A stretch of DNA of 64,000 nucleotides from Leuconostoc kimchii IMSNU 11154 (GCF_000092505.1 NC_014136.1:744001-808000); one strand, 5' to 3'. Shown: positions 24,594 through 33,450, counted from the stretch's first letter. Notes: a model not told the origin generated them from the sequence alone. Numbers and translations: made by a program.

Positions 24594-26219
24594 ATGAAAT
24601 TGAGTAGTGGCACAATAACTATTAGCGATTTTATTGGCAGAATGCATACAAACAAGCATTTCTTGAAATTGTTATTGGTTGTGTTTTTAGCATTAGTTAC
24701 GATTAATTTTAATAACAAAATGGTTCAAGCGGATACCGCTTCACAGCCATCTTTAAAAATTAATAATGGTGTATTATACGGTTTTTCGGATGGGCAAGCG
24801 CAGCACATCGGTGCGACAGTAGTTATCCCAAGCAATGTTACTAGCATTGCTAATACGGCCTTTTATAATCAAGGCATCGGAAAAGTAGATTTTAGTTCAG
24901 CACATAATTTAAAATCTATTGGCGATTTTGCCTTTGCTAAAAATCATTTAAGCACGGTTAACTATCCAAATTTAGACGATAATAACTTAGGATGGTATAT
25001 ATTTTATGATAATGCGATTAATGTGGTCAGATTTGCTAACGGTGTGACGCATATTAATGACGGTACTTTTGCTAAAAATCCTAATTTAGCAGCTGTTAGG
25101 TTACCATCAACAATCACGGCAATAGGCGACTGGTCTTTTGCTGGCGATCGTTTAAATACAATTGATTTAACAACAATTAACGACAAGAATGATTTGAATG
25201 TTGGATCAGGTGCGTTTTATGGCAATCAAGCGTCTTATGTTCAGGTGCTACCAAATAACCATTTAAATGGTAGTGGTAAGCAACCAATTCGTTGGTATGG
25301 TTATGAGGCTTTCGGGAACAACACTGGTCAAGCTAACAATATTGCTAATCAATATGCGTTAAAGCACCAAACTTATGGTACCGGTACGCCAGGGAACATT
25401 AACTCAGCTAAAAGTTTTACCTACGATGTTCAAAATCCAACCGTGATTACAGGTATCAAGTCCGGCGTAACAACGCTTGGGAAAACCATTGTAATACCAG
25501 CTCATGTTACAAAAATTGCGGACAATGCGTTTAAATCAGTGGGCATTGTAGCGGTTGATTTTTCTAAGGCAGCAGGTCTTAAGCAAATTGGCAATTTTGC
25601 GTTCTATGATAATCAAATATCAAATACGTTGACTTTGCCTAACAGCTTGAATGCAGATATATCCGGTATTGGTTGGTATGCTTTCGCTTCGAATAATATT
25701 TCGACAATTAACTTGCCAAACAATAATATAACGGCGTTAAATGATTTTGTGTTTGCTAGTAATAAGCTAACAGGGATTAATTTGCCCAATACTTTGCAAT
25801 CGATGGGGGATGGCACATTTTTGGATAATCAAATTAAGGATGTCACGCTACCATCAAGCCTACAACGTGTTGGTTCTGGTAGTTTTGCAGGTAATTCATT
25901 TAATCAGCAGCGTGCCATTGCACTAACTGCTGTTGTGAATCAAATGCCATCAGAAAAAAATATTTCAGCTGTTTTGTATCCTTTCGGTGTTGCAACGCCT
26001 CAAACCAATAGTACAATCAAAAATCGATTTGTGAGAATGGCAAATGGTGAGTGGCAGTATCTAAATAATAAAGGTCTACCATTAACAGGGCAACAAATAG
26101 TTGATGGTCATACCTATTATTTTAATCCAGATGGCACGCAAGTTAAAGGCTATTCAGTGACATTTAAAGATGGCAGTGTGCATGAATTTGATGCCAATAG
26201 TGGCGATAAATTAAAATAA
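24594..26219 (+). CDS. BspA-like leucine-rich-repeat surface protein with glucan/choline-binding-like tail
   Basis: The first ~47 residues are a long signal peptide (hydrophobic core FLKLLLVVFLALVTINF, likely cut after VQA). Two blocks of LRR_5 repeats follow at about 55-215 and 290-455 (pattern IANTAFYNQGIGKVDF, SIGDFAFAKNHLSTV, SMGDGTFLDNQIKDVTLP). The last ~60 residues (GEWQYLNNKGLPLTGQQIV, HTYYFNPDGTQVKG) are cell-wall/glucan-binding repeats like those of Leuconostoc dextransucrases. There is no LPXTG, so attachment would be non-covalent through this tail. An adhesin-type role is inferred. Confidence 0.88.
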   Translation: MKLSSGTITISDFIGRMHTNKHFLKLLLVVFLALVTINFNNKMVQADTASQPSLKINNGVLYGFSDGQAQHIGATVVIPSNVTSIANTAFYNQGIGKVDFSSAHNLKSIGDFAFAKNHLSTVNYPNLDDNNLGWYIFYDNAINVVRFANGVTHINDGTFAKNPNLAAVRLPSTITAIGDWSFAGDRLNTIDLTTINDKNDLNVGSGAFYGNQASYVQVLPNNHLNGSGKQPIRWYGYEAFGNNTGQANNIANQYALKHQTYGTGTPGNINSAKSFTYDVQNPTVITGIKSGVTTLGKTIVIPAHVTKIADNAFKSVGIVAVDFSKAAGLKQIGNFAFYDNQISNTLTLPNSLNADISGIGWYAFASNNISTINLPNNNITALNDFVFASNKLTGINLPNTLQSMGDGTFLDNQIKDVTLPSSLQRVGSGSFAGNSFNQQRAIALTAVVNQMPSEKNISAVLYPFGVATPQTNSTIKNRFVRMANGEWQYLNNKGLPLTGQQIVDGHTYYFNPDGTQVKGYSVTFKDGSVHEFDANSGDKLK

Positions 26220-26243
26220 TAGTCAGCATAATATTTTCAATAC

Positions 26244-26291
26244 AATAAGCCGTTAACTAACAAATTCATTTTTGTTAGTTAGCGGCTTATT
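26244..26291. terminator. Bidirectional terminator
   Basis: AATAAGCCG plus AACTAACAAA pair with TTTGTTAGTT plus CGGCTTATT. It follows the BspA-like gene by 25 bases. Confidence 0.85.
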
Positions 26292-26407
26292 ATGCTGTTT
26301 GAGTCGTTGGTTTAATCATAGAAGCACTTTAGTTAACGCCGTTGACAATTTTGAAAAATTAGGTCATACTTTACATAATATAATTAAAATTAAGAGGTGT
26401 TTTGAAC

Positions 26408-27163
26408 ATGGGATTTTTAGATAATAAAAAGATTATCGTTATGGGGGTAGCAAATAAAAGCAGTTTAGCTTATGGTTGTATGCAGGCAATTATCGACCAA
26501 GGTGGACAAGTTATTTTAACGTATCAAAATGATCGTATGAAGCGCAGTTTGGATCGATTTGTTGACGATTCAGTTTTAAAAGTTGAATGTGATGTTTCTA
26601 ATCCAGAAAATATAGAAGCCGCTTTTACAACTATTGTTCAAAAAGTTGGAAAAGTTGATGGTATCGTACATGCGATTGCTTATGCCGAAAAGAGTGACTT
26701 AGATAATAAAGTGACGGATGGGACACTCGCCAGCTTTTCATTAGCTCAAAATATCAGTGTCTATTCATTAATCGCTGCTGCCAAGTATGGTCGCGAAATT
26801 ATGAATGACAATGGTTCAATTGTAACTCTTACTTATATGGGTTCTGAAAGAGCTATACCTAACTATAACGTTATGGGTATTGCTAAAGCAGGCCTTGAAT
26901 CAGCAGTTCGTTATTTGGCACGTGATCTCGCTGATAAAAATATACGCGTTAATGCTATCTCAGCGGGTGCTGTTAAAACATTAGCCGTTACAGGTGTTAA
27001 AAGTCATAATGACTTAATCAGAATATCAGATGAACGCACTGTTGATGGTGTTGGTGTGACGATTGAAGAAGTTGGGAATACAGCGGCATTCTTGTTAAGC
27101 CCGATTGCTAGCGGTATCGTTGGTGACACGATATACGTTGACAAAGGTACCCACCTGATTTAA
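26408..27163 (+). CDS. fabI: Enoyl-[acyl-carrier-protein] reductase, FabI type
   Basis: ATG at 26408 has AAGAGGTG eight bases upstream; a TTG two codons earlier is too close to it. The 251-residue SDR protein has the FabI-type Gly motif MGVANKSSLAYG, VHAIAYAEKSDL, and the Tyr/Lys pair spaced as in FabI (YNVMGIAKAGLE), with the tail GIVGDTIYVDKGTHLI. It reduces enoyl-ACP in fatty acid elongation. It stands alone with TTGACA-17-CATACT (26342-26370 area) as its promoter and is not in a fab operon here. Confidence 0.88.
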   Translation: MGFLDNKKIIVMGVANKSSLAYGCMQAIIDQGGQVILTYQNDRMKRSLDRFVDDSVLKVECDVSNPENIEAAFTTIVQKVGKVDGIVHAIAYAEKSDLDNKVTDGTLASFSLAQNISVYSLIAAAKYGREIMNDNGSIVTLTYMGSERAIPNYNVMGIAKAGLESAVRYLARDLADKNIRVNAISAGAVKTLAVTGVKSHNDLIRISDERTVDGVGVTIEEVGNTAAFLLSPIASGIVGDTIYVDKGTHLI

Positions 27164-27235
27164 TTAGTTGTGTAAAAGTCAGTTAATTGAACTTAGTTAT
27201 TTCCAGGGCTAGGGCGTATATTTCATAGTTTAATT

Positions 27236-27282
27236 AAAAAAGCACATCATGGACGATTTTTTACCCATGGTGTGCTTTTTTT
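27236..27282. terminator. Bidirectional terminator between fabI and the yeiH-like gene
   Basis: AAAAAGCACATCATGG pairs with CCCATGGTGTGCTTTTT; runs of A and T flank the stem on the two sides. Confidence 0.9.
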
Positions 27283-27296
27283 GATGTCAAACAAAA

Positions 27297-28295
27297 TTAA
27301 TTGAACAAAATATGAATCAAAATCACTGATAGAATAACTTGTATGGCACCAGTTACTAGGCCATATGCTAAGAATTTACCGCCGGATTTTTTGATCGTAG
27401 CAATTTTAAGATTTAAACCAATTCCCGCCAAGTTAACAACACCTGTGAAACTCGAAATTGATTTGGCACTATTATTGAGGATATGTGGTAAAGAAATAAC
27501 ACTATTGACACAAAGTAAAATGACAAAGACGATAATAAACCAAGGAATTTTAATACCTTTACTAGGTTTTGCAACGCTACTATCAATATTATTTTTTTGT
27601 GCCATCTTTGCAAATATCAGTACAACGACAGTGAGTAGAATAATACGCAACATTTTAAATAGTGTGGCGTAAGTCACAACAGTTGGGTTAATTAAAGCAG
27701 CAGTACCCACAACTTGACCGACTGATTGCACGACACCGCCAACTAATGCACCAAGTAATAAATTATTGTTGCCAACTAAATAAGGACCGATGACAGGGAG
27801 GACAAGAAGTAGTACGACACCTGTCAAACTGACAGTTGCCACGGCAGTTCGACGTTGATCATCAGTTGCACCGATTGCTGGTGATACCGAAGCAATCGCA
27901 CTGGAGCCACAGACGGCGTTACCAGCGCCCATCAGCATGGCGGATTGCTTGGATACTTTAAAGAGACGACCACCTAGCCAAAGGACAATCACAATTGTTA
28001 ACGTCATCTGAATTAAAATGAAGACGAGACCGTTAATACCTAGTTTTTCTATTGTTCGTAATGTGACAGTTAGTCCCATCAAGGCAATACCGATTTCAAT
28101 TGGAAATTTTTCAGCCCATTTTATGCCTGGTGCCCACGTATCACCAGTTAAGACGGTATTTCCTAGAATAATACCTAGAAGCATGGCAATGGCCTCAGCA
28201 CCTAGAAAAGGCAGCCACAAGGCCAATATTTTGGCAATAAAGGACAGGATTACCGTCGCGATGATACCATTAATCATATTAATTTTTATTCTCAT
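27297..28295 (-). CDS. YeiH/UPF0324-family putative sulfate exporter-like permease
   Basis: ATG at 28295 (minus) follows AGGAGAAATATCG; an in-frame start 27 bases upstream has no RBS. The 332-residue protein has about ten spans and the family motifs LPFLGAEAIAMLLGIILGNT, KWAEKFPIEIGIALMGLTVTL, MGAGNAVCGSSAIASVSPAI and GALVGGVVQSVGQVVGTA. YeiH-type proteins lie beside LysR regulators (YeiE/CysL) in many bacteria and are linked to sulfur compounds. The divergent LysR gene at 28404 fits this. Confidence 0.88.
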   Translation of the reverse strand: MRIKINMINGIIATVILSFIAKILALWLPFLGAEAIAMLLGIILGNTVLTGDTWAPGIKWAEKFPIEIGIALMGLTVTLRTIEKLGINGLVFILIQMTLTIVIVLWLGGRLFKVSKQSAMLMGAGNAVCGSSAIASVSPAIGATDDQRRTAVATVSLTGVVLLLVLPVIGPYLVGNNNLLLGALVGGVVQSVGQVVGTAALINPTVVTYATLFKMLRIILLTVVVLIFAKMAQKNNIDSSVAKPSKGIKIPWFIIVFVILLCVNSVISLPHILNNSAKSISSFTGVVNLAGIGLNLKIATIKKSGGKFLAYGLVTGAIQVILSVILIHILFN

Positions 28296-28403
28296 CGATA
28301 TTTCTCCTAAAAATTTTATCACATTTTATCCTACCGCTAAGTTTGCTATTTGTAAAATAAATATTTATAATGTGATTGATTAATAAATTAAATAGGAGAG
28401 CTT

Positions 28404-29228
28404 ATGTTTAAGCTATTACAAACGTTTATTGCGGTTTATGAAACAAGATCATTTTCAAAAGCAGCTAGTCAACTGTTTATTTCACAACCAACAGTTAGTG
28501 TTCATATTAAACAATTAGAAGAAAAATTGACCGTACGTTTATTCGAACGTAATGGGCATACAGATCTTTACCCAACTAATAATGCCAGGCGTTTTTATCA
28601 ACATGCGCTGCATTTACTAGATGATTGGCAGGCTGCAACTGCTAGTCTGACTATTGAAGCAAATCCAGTAAAAACACAAGTTGTCATCGGGGCTTCACAG
28701 ACGACTGCAACTGTATTATTACCCAAAATTTTTGAGAAATTCCCCCAAGAAATACGACATCGTGTGCATTTTAAAATCGAAATGCATAATTCCGAAGAAA
28801 TATTAGCAGGTGTATTGAATAAGCAATTCGATTTAGGATTAATCGAAAAGCCAATTACACATGATTTTATTGTGCGCGATAGCATTGCTGTCGATCAATT
28901 AGTTTTAGCAGGGGATCTGTCTTCTGATACTTGGCTAGTGCGTGAAAAAGGTTCAGGCGTTTACCATTATATGCAACAATACTTTAAACAAGAGTATATT
29001 GTACCGTCGCAATTTTTAACCATTAGTAATAATGACGTCATTGTTAAAATGTTGTCAGCAGGGATTGGTAAATCTATTGTGAGTATCCAATCATTACCCG
29101 AACATGTGCCATATAAAACTTTATCAACAGCATTTAATCGTGATTTTTATTTGATACATCATCAACATCAGCGTACTGATCTCAATGACATTATTATGGC
29201 TTTAGAAAGTATTGCTAAAAGTCTGTAA
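28404..29228 (+). CDS. LysR-family regulator (YeiE/CysL-like)
   Basis: The 274-residue product has a winged HTH at 1-65 (VYETRSFSKAASQLFISQPTVSVHIKQLEEKL) and a periplasmic-binding-like effector domain after about 90. It is divergent from the YeiH-like permease with a 108-base shared region, the usual LysR/target layout, so it most likely controls that gene. The effector is unknown. Confidence 0.88.
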   Translation: MFKLLQTFIAVYETRSFSKAASQLFISQPTVSVHIKQLEEKLTVRLFERNGHTDLYPTNNARRFYQHALHLLDDWQAATASLTIEANPVKTQVVIGASQTTATVLLPKIFEKFPQEIRHRVHFKIEMHNSEEILAGVLNKQFDLGLIEKPITHDFIVRDSIAVDQLVLAGDLSSDTWLVREKGSGVYHYMQQYFKQEYIVPSQFLTISNNDVIVKMLSAGIGKSIVSIQSLPEHVPYKTLSTAFNRDFYLIHHQHQRTDLNDIIMALESIAKSL

Positions 29229-29254
29229 AAGAAAACATTAATATTGTATTACTG

Positions 29255-29480
29255 TTGAATGTTCGTGTTAAAGGGTGTTACAATGAGTAAGTCTATTAGG
29301 ACAAATAAAAAAAGGGGTAGATATCTGCGCGTTAAGTGTGAAGGAGACGGAATGTGAGCCTTCAACGAAATAAAAATATCAGGTGTTTTGAATCAACGAA
29401 AACCAGTGATATTTTTATGCGATGCAGATATCACATTCACCACTATATTGTTTTGCGGTGAGCGCTCCACTCGGAGGTTC
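29255..29480 (+). promoter_or_regulatory. THF (folate) riboswitch and promoter of folT
   Basis: TTGAAT (29255-29260), 18 bases, TACAAT (29279-29284) make a promoter. The aptamer (about 29314-29445) has the THF signature GGGGTAG, GATATCTGC pairing with GCAGATATC, GCGTTAAGTG, and P3 GAAGG/CCTTC followed by AACGAA. P4 is long: ATAAAAATATCA pairs perfectly with TGATATTTTTAT, capped by GGT-TTTT/AAAACC. Downstream, GCTCC can pair with GGAGG of the RBS (29466-29478), so control is probably translational. Confidence 0.9.
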
Positions 29481-29486
29481 AGAACT

Positions 29487-30068
29487 ATGGCAGTTCAAAA
29501 TATTACTCATGGTGTCAAAGACACCTGGTCACTACCCAAGTTAGACATACGTCAATTTGTGGTACTTGCGTTGCTGATGGCGCTTGATATAGCGTTAGGC
29601 AAACTAACTGTGGGCACTAACGTGTTAAAAATTAGCTTTGTCTTTGTCGCCATGTCATTAATTGCAAAATGGTATGGGCCACTTTGGACAATGCTAATTG
29701 CAGCCATTCTAGATGTTGTCAATGCAACCATTATTACGCCTAGCGGTGCATTTTTTCTTGGTTTCACATTATCGGCTGTTAGTGCCGGTTTGATTTATGC
29801 GTTGTTTTATTATAATCAAGCGCATGTGAGTTGGTGGCGTATTCTAGGGGCAGTGGGATTAATAACGCTTGTTGTTAATATCGGTATGAATACATTGTGG
29901 CTGTTTATCATGTATTCACAGGTACAAACATGGCATACTTTTGTCACATTGTTATTACCACGTGCTATTAAATCGATAATCATGTACCCAATACAGGTTA
30001 TTATTACCTATATTTTCTTGAACAATGCAGCCGTTAAGCAAGCGACAAAACAAATTTTTCATCGATGA
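29487..30068 (+). CDS. folT: Folate ECF transporter substrate-binding (S) component
   Basis: ATG at 29487 follows GGAGGTTCAGAACT; an in-frame ATG at 29388 lies inside the riboswitch and is rejected. The 193-residue protein has six spans and the ECF S-component N-terminal motif (VVLALLMALDIALGKLTVGT, an AxxxA-type helix). FAM identity comes from the THF riboswitch and the FolT-like PLWTMLIAAILDVVNA. It works with a shared EcfAA'T module encoded elsewhere. Confidence 0.92.
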   Translation: MAVQNITHGVKDTWSLPKLDIRQFVVLALLMALDIALGKLTVGTNVLKISFVFVAMSLIAKWYGPLWTMLIAAILDVVNATIITPSGAFFLGFTLSAVSAGLIYALFYYNQAHVSWWRILGAVGLITLVVNIGMNTLWLFIMYSQVQTWHTFVTLLLPRAIKSIIMYPIQVIITYIFLNNAAVKQATKQIFHR

Positions 30069-30156
30069 TGGCTAGAGGCAACTGAGGTTGCTTTTTTATT
30101 GCCATTAAAAATTAACAATGGTAGAATTAGAAAACGACTGTTTTAGGGGGAGAGTT

Positions 30157-30633
30157 ATGTCAGCTTGGGGCGCACTAACAGATTTTTTTAAGCGATATAC
30201 AAGTTTTCGTGGCACCAGCTCGCGTCGTGCATATAATTGGATGACTTGGTTTTGGGGTGTTATCTATGTGATGATCGCAGTGATCATCATTGGCGTTGCA
30301 GGCTTAGGTTCTTTTCTTGGTAAACATGGTGAAGTTGCGACTGATACGAGGCCACTATTAGGCACAATTATCTTAGTTCTTTTAATTTCACTCATGATGT
30401 CAATTATTGTGATTATACCTAATTTGGCACTGTATAGTCGACGATTGCATGATATGGGTTATTCTGGTTGGTGGCAAGTTGCACCTTTGATCATTAATGT
30501 GGTCATTACGCTGGGTATCATGTACTTTGGAAAATCAGAATCTGATTTGTCGTGGGGACCAAGTGTGATAAGTTTTGGATTCAATTTGTGGTTGTCGTTT
30601 ATGCCCTCAAAAACAAATACACGCTACAGTTAA
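30157..30633 (+). CDS. DUF805 membrane protein
   Basis: ATG at 30157 follows GGGGGAGAGTT. The 158-residue protein begins with a short soluble helix (WGALTDFFKRYTSFRGTSSRRAYNW) then four spans, with the DUF805 motif LALYSRRLHDMGYSGWW near the end. The function of DUF805 is unknown. It lies 88 bases after folT but appears to be its own unit. Confidence 0.88.
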   Translation: MSAWGALTDFFKRYTSFRGTSSRRAYNWMTWFWGVIYVMIAVIIIGVAGLGSFLGKHGEVATDTRPLLGTIILVLLISLMMSIIVIIPNLALYSRRLHDMGYSGWWQVAPLIINVVITLGIMYFGKSESDLSWGPSVISFGFNLWLSFMPSKTNTRYS

Positions 30634-30641
30634 AAAGATAT

Positions 30642-30678
30642 AAAAAACTGCTAATCATTAACGATTAGCAGTTTTTTT
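30642..30678. terminator. Bidirectional terminator
   Basis: CTGCTAATC pairs with GATTAGCAG around ATTAAC, with A and T runs on each side, between the converging genes ending at 30633 and 30682. Confidence 0.92.
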
Positions 30679-30681
30679 ATG

Positions 30682-31362
30682 TTAATTACCTCTAATGTCA
30701 CCGTGTACTAGGTGGGTGAAGATGTGTTTATCGGTCCAGGCAATATTGCGGCCCTGAAAGAAAAACGACAGTACTGTACCAAATCCCAACGCCACAAAGT
30801 GATGGCTAAAAGCAAAAGCTATCAACGATAGCGCAATGGCAGCGGCAAAATTACTCATTTGTGCTTTAGAGGCATTACCATGAAAATAGTCGAAGCGTAG
30901 AATGTTAGTGAGATCATCCAAAGGATGCATAATCCAATTCACACGTTGATAAATTGAAATCGCAACACCAATGGTCCAAATCGCAAAAACGTCTATTGGT
31001 ATTCGTAACCACCAAGCTATTTCATGAATACCTATACTAATAAAATAGTTTGAAAAAAGGCTCACTAAGAAGCTAAATGATAAACCGAAAATAACATTTC
31101 CTATCAAGCGCAGCCAGTTGAAACTCATGGCTAGAAACATATTGAGGAAAGCAACAGCAATAGCAGTTAGTGCTAAGAAAATGCCAATTTGAAGTCCGGT
31201 GGCATTTGCTAAGTTAGCAGCACTAGCGGTCCACGGTGCAGAGCCCATAGTTGACGCCACACTGAGACCGTTTCCAAACGAATTCAGCACGAGCGAGATC
31301 ATAAAAAAGCTGATCTTTTGTTTTAAACCGAGTTGATAAAATTGCCCATCAATATAGTACAT
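30682..31362 (-). CDS. YczE/YitT-type integral membrane protein
   Basis: The 226-residue product has five to six spans with motifs of the YczE family: FGNGLSVASTMGSAPWTASAANLA and GNVIFGLSFSFLV, and a conserved Asp-Asp in MHPLDDLTNIL. The role is unknown. It is monocistronic and divergent from the acetoin reductase gene. Confidence 0.78.
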   Translation of the reverse strand: MYYIDGQFYQLGLKQKISFFMISLVLNSFGNGLSVASTMGSAPWTASAANLANATGLQIGIFLALTAIAVAFLNMFLAMSFNWLRLIGNVIFGLSFSFLVSLFSNYFISIGIHEIAWWLRIPIDVFAIWTIGVAISIYQRVNWIMHPLDDLTNILRFDYFHGNASKAQMSNFAAAIALSLIAFAFSHHFVALGFGTVLSFFFQGRNIAWTDKHIFTHLVHGDIRGN

Positions 31363-31450
31363 ACATTTCTCCCAAATGTCATAATATTCTCATTATAACT
31401 AATATTAGGATGATATGGTTGTTTTTATGTGAAGTTTTCAAAATGATATG

Positions 31451-31488
31451 TTTACATTTTCACAAATAAGGCGTATATTCTTATTTGT
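31451..31488 (+). promoter_or_regulatory. Promoter/operator of the diacetyl/acetoin reductase gene
   Basis: TTTACA (31451-31456), 17 bases, TATATT (31474-31479). A perfect 9-bp inverted repeat, ACAAATAAG (31462-31470) and CTTATTTGT (31480-31488), embraces the -10 box, so a repressor probably binds here. Confidence 0.7.
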
Positions 31489-31520
31489 AAAGATTATTTT
31501 GTTGAAGAAAGGAAATTATT

Positions 31521-32291
31521 ATGAGTAAAGTAGCATTAGTAACTGGTGCAGGACAAGGAATTGGTGAGGCGATTGCGCATCGTCTAGCAAATGACGGATT
31601 TAAGCTTGCGTTGGTAGGGCGTCATGTTGAAAAAGTACAGAGAGTGGCTGATAATATTAAAGCTCAAGGTGGTGAAGCGATTGCCATTAAAGCAGATGTT
31701 GCGAAGCGTGATGAAGTCTTTGCAGCAGTAGCAGCAACGCAATCAGAATTTGGTGATTTGAATGTCATTGTGAACAACGCTGGTGTTGCACCAACGACAC
31801 CAATCATGGATGTTACAGAAGATGACATGAATTGGACATGGGGCATTAATGTCAATGGTGTTGTTTGGGGGACTCAGGCAGCTACTGAAGCATTTAAAGC
31901 TTTGGGACATGGTGGCAAGATTATTAATGCCACGTCACAAGCAGGTGTTGAAGGCAACCCTAATTTAACTGTTTATGGTTCAACAAAGTTTGCTATTCGT
32001 GGGATTACACAAACAACAGCCAAAGAATTAGCCCAATTTGGTATTACAGTCAATGCTTTTGCACCAGGAATTGTCAAAACACCTATGATGTGGGATATTG
32101 CTCATGAAGTCGGTCAAAATGCTGGTAAAGATGATGACTGGGGAATGGCACAATTCTCAGATGGTATTGCACTAGATCGTTTGAGTGAACCAGAAGAAAT
32201 TGCTAGTGTCGTCGGTTTCTTGGCTAGTGATGATTCAAATTATGTGACCGGCCAAACAATTATTGTTGATGGTGGTATGGTGTTCCGTTGA
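31521..32291 (+). CDS. butA: Diacetyl/acetoin reductase (SDR family, (S)-acetoin forming)
   Basis: ATG follows GAAAGGAAATTATT. The 256-residue classical SDR has [12 protein letters not shown] (NAD binding), NNAGVAP, the catalytic Ser (NATSQAG), Tyr-x3-Lys in [10 protein letters not shown] and a C-terminal [10 protein letters not shown]. Length and the [18 protein letters not shown] stretch fit the BudC/ButA type that reduces diacetyl to acetoin and on to butanediol. In this genome it links to pyruvate from citrate. Confidence 0.88.
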   Translation: MSKVALVTGAGQGIGEAIAHRLANDGFKLALVGRHVEKVQRVADNIKAQGGEAIAIKADVAKRDEVFAAVAATQSEFGDLNVIVNNAGVAPTTPIMDVTEDDMNWTWGINVNGVVWGTQAATEAFKALGHGGKIINATSQAGVEGNPNLTVYGSTKFAIRGITQTTAKELAQFGITVNAFAPGIVKTPMMWDIAHEVGQNAGKDDDWGMAQFSDGIALDRLSEPEEIASVVGFLASDDSNYVTGQTIIVDGGMVFR

Positions 32292-32358
32292 TTACTTGAC
32301 TAACGTACAACATTTATGTTGTACTAGAGGGAGTTATTTAGGATAGGCTGGTGATTAT

Positions 32359-32634
32359 ATGGATTTTTCGGAATTTAATGTTATTGACAACAAAATATTG
32401 TCACAAATAAGTGGTGGTGCATCAAAGGATATTCAATATAATCTTAAAAAATATAGGACTCTGTCTGGTATTAGCCAAGATAGATTAGCAGATTTGTTAT
32501 GTGTGAGTCAGGTAGCAGTTTCAAATTATGAAACTGGCAAGAGAATTCCGGATATAGATAATTTAATTAAATTATCTAATATACTGCAAACCAGTGTACC
32601 AGAGTTAATTGCACCTCATAACGAAACGTTATAA
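32359..32634 (+). CDS. Double-glycine leader fused to an XRE-family HTH domain
   Basis: The 91-residue product opens with MDFSEFNVIDNKILSQISGG, a double-glycine bacteriocin leader: Gly-Gly at 19-20, Ile at -4, Leu at -7 and Ile at -12. The rest (about 24-85) is a complete HTH_3 (SGISQDRLADLLCVSQVAVSNYETGK) with no membrane span. The leader has the same length and spacing as that of the leucocin B-like peptide 60 bases downstream. A GG-leader normally directs cleavage and export, so a leader on an intracellular DNA-binding fold is odd. GTACAACA/TGTTGTAC at 32305-32324 upstream could be its own operator. Confidence 0.8.
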   Translation: MDFSEFNVIDNKILSQISGGASKDIQYNLKKYRTLSGISQDRLADLLCVSQVAVSNYETGKRIPDIDNLIKLSNILQTSVPELIAPHNETL

Positions 32635-32694
32635 TATATCTGATCATTTAATGGTAAAATTTATTTATCAATTAGAAAAAGAGGAAGAACAATC

Positions 32695-32844
32695 ATGCAA
32701 GATGTTAAATACAGAGAACTTTCTGAAGCTGAGTTGAGTGTTATAGCTGGGGGAAAAAGTTTCTGGAGTTGGGCATCAGATGCGTCATCTTGGTTATCTG
32801 GACCACAACAACCTAATTCGCCGCTACTAAAAAAGAAGCGTTGA
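32695..32844 (+). CDS. Leucocin B-like class II bacteriocin precursor (49 aa)
   Basis: ATG at 32695 follows AAGAGGAAGAACAATC. The 20-residue leader MQDVKYRELSEAELSVIAGG has the double-glycine pattern with Ile at -4, Leu at -7, Leu at -12. The mature 29-residue peptide starts KSFWSWASDASSWL and ends GPQQPNSPLLKKKR. From memory, leucocin B-TA33a of Leuconostoc has KGKGFWSWAS at its start and GPQQPGSPLLKKHR at its end, so this is the same family. No ABC exporter and no recognised immunity gene are near. A strong terminator follows at 32856. Confidence 0.88.
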   Translation: MQDVKYRELSEAELSVIAGGKSFWSWASDASSWLSGPQQPNSPLLKKKR

Positions 32845-32855
32845 TGAGCAATCAT

Positions 32856-32885
32856 CGGAATAAACATTAATGTTTATTCCGATTT
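32856..32885 (+). terminator. Terminator of the bacteriocin gene
   Basis: CGGAATAAACATTAATGTTTATTCCG is a nearly perfect palindromic stem (arms CGGAATAAACA and its complement) followed by ATTTT. Confidence 0.9.
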
Positions 32886-32913
32886 TGTCATTGATAAAGC
32901 ATTTAAGGAAAAT

Positions 32914-33399
32914 ATGTTAAAACATTATTTAAAATCTGAAAAGATAAAATATTTATTTTGGGGCGTTGTGACGACATTAGTCTATTTTGTGGTACGTTTT
33001 ATATCAATGGGACTCCTACACCAAGCTATGTTACCTGTATTGATTGCACAAATTGTGACGGTTTTGTTTGCTTTTGTAGTCAATAAATTTTTTGTATTTT
33101 CGACTGACCAAAATCGCCATATATTGGTGCAGTTATGGCGATTTATAGCTGGTAGGCTATTCGTGGCGGGAATTGATTTTCTGTTAACCTATATTATGAT
33201 TGAACGGTATAGTGGTGTTTTCATTCACTTATTGCGACTGGACACCATTAACTTTCAACTATTTCCTTTTGGATTATCGTGGGTACACCGTTGGATTTAT
33301 GATAGTATATCATTGAATAGTGTGATTGCTGTGTTTTTAATTCAGATCATTGCAATTGTGGCCAATTATTTTATCTCTAAATTTATGATTTTTGATTAA
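32914..33399 (+). CDS. GtrA-family membrane protein
   Basis: ATG follows AAGGAAAAT. The 161-residue product has four spans with the GtrA hallmarks KYLFWGVVTTLVYFVVRF and AFVVNKFFVF near residue 60, and a last span NYFISKFMIFD. GtrA proteins are thought to flip or shuttle lipid-linked sugars. It directly follows the bacteriocin terminator; a small membrane protein at that spot could be an immunity factor, but GtrA similarity makes a cell-envelope role more likely. Confidence 0.85.
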   Translation: MLKHYLKSEKIKYLFWGVVTTLVYFVVRFISMGLLHQAMLPVLIAQIVTVLFAFVVNKFFVFSTDQNRHILVQLWRFIAGRLFVAGIDFLLTYIMIERYSGVFIHLLRLDTINFQLFPFGLSWVHRWIYDSISLNSVIAVFLIQIIAIVANYFISKFMIFD

Positions 33400-33450
33400 T
33401 AAATATACTGATGTTGGTAAAAAATATAAAGTAACCTGCATACTATAGCA

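Noticed and set aside
29388..29487. Longer FolT starting at 29388.
   Set aside because: That start would sit inside the THF aptamer; the RBS and the S-component alignment fit ATG 29487.
32914..33399. GtrA-like protein as the bacteriocin immunity protein.
   Set aside because: A strong terminator separates it from the bacteriocin, and its spans match the GtrA family, so I do not claim immunity function.
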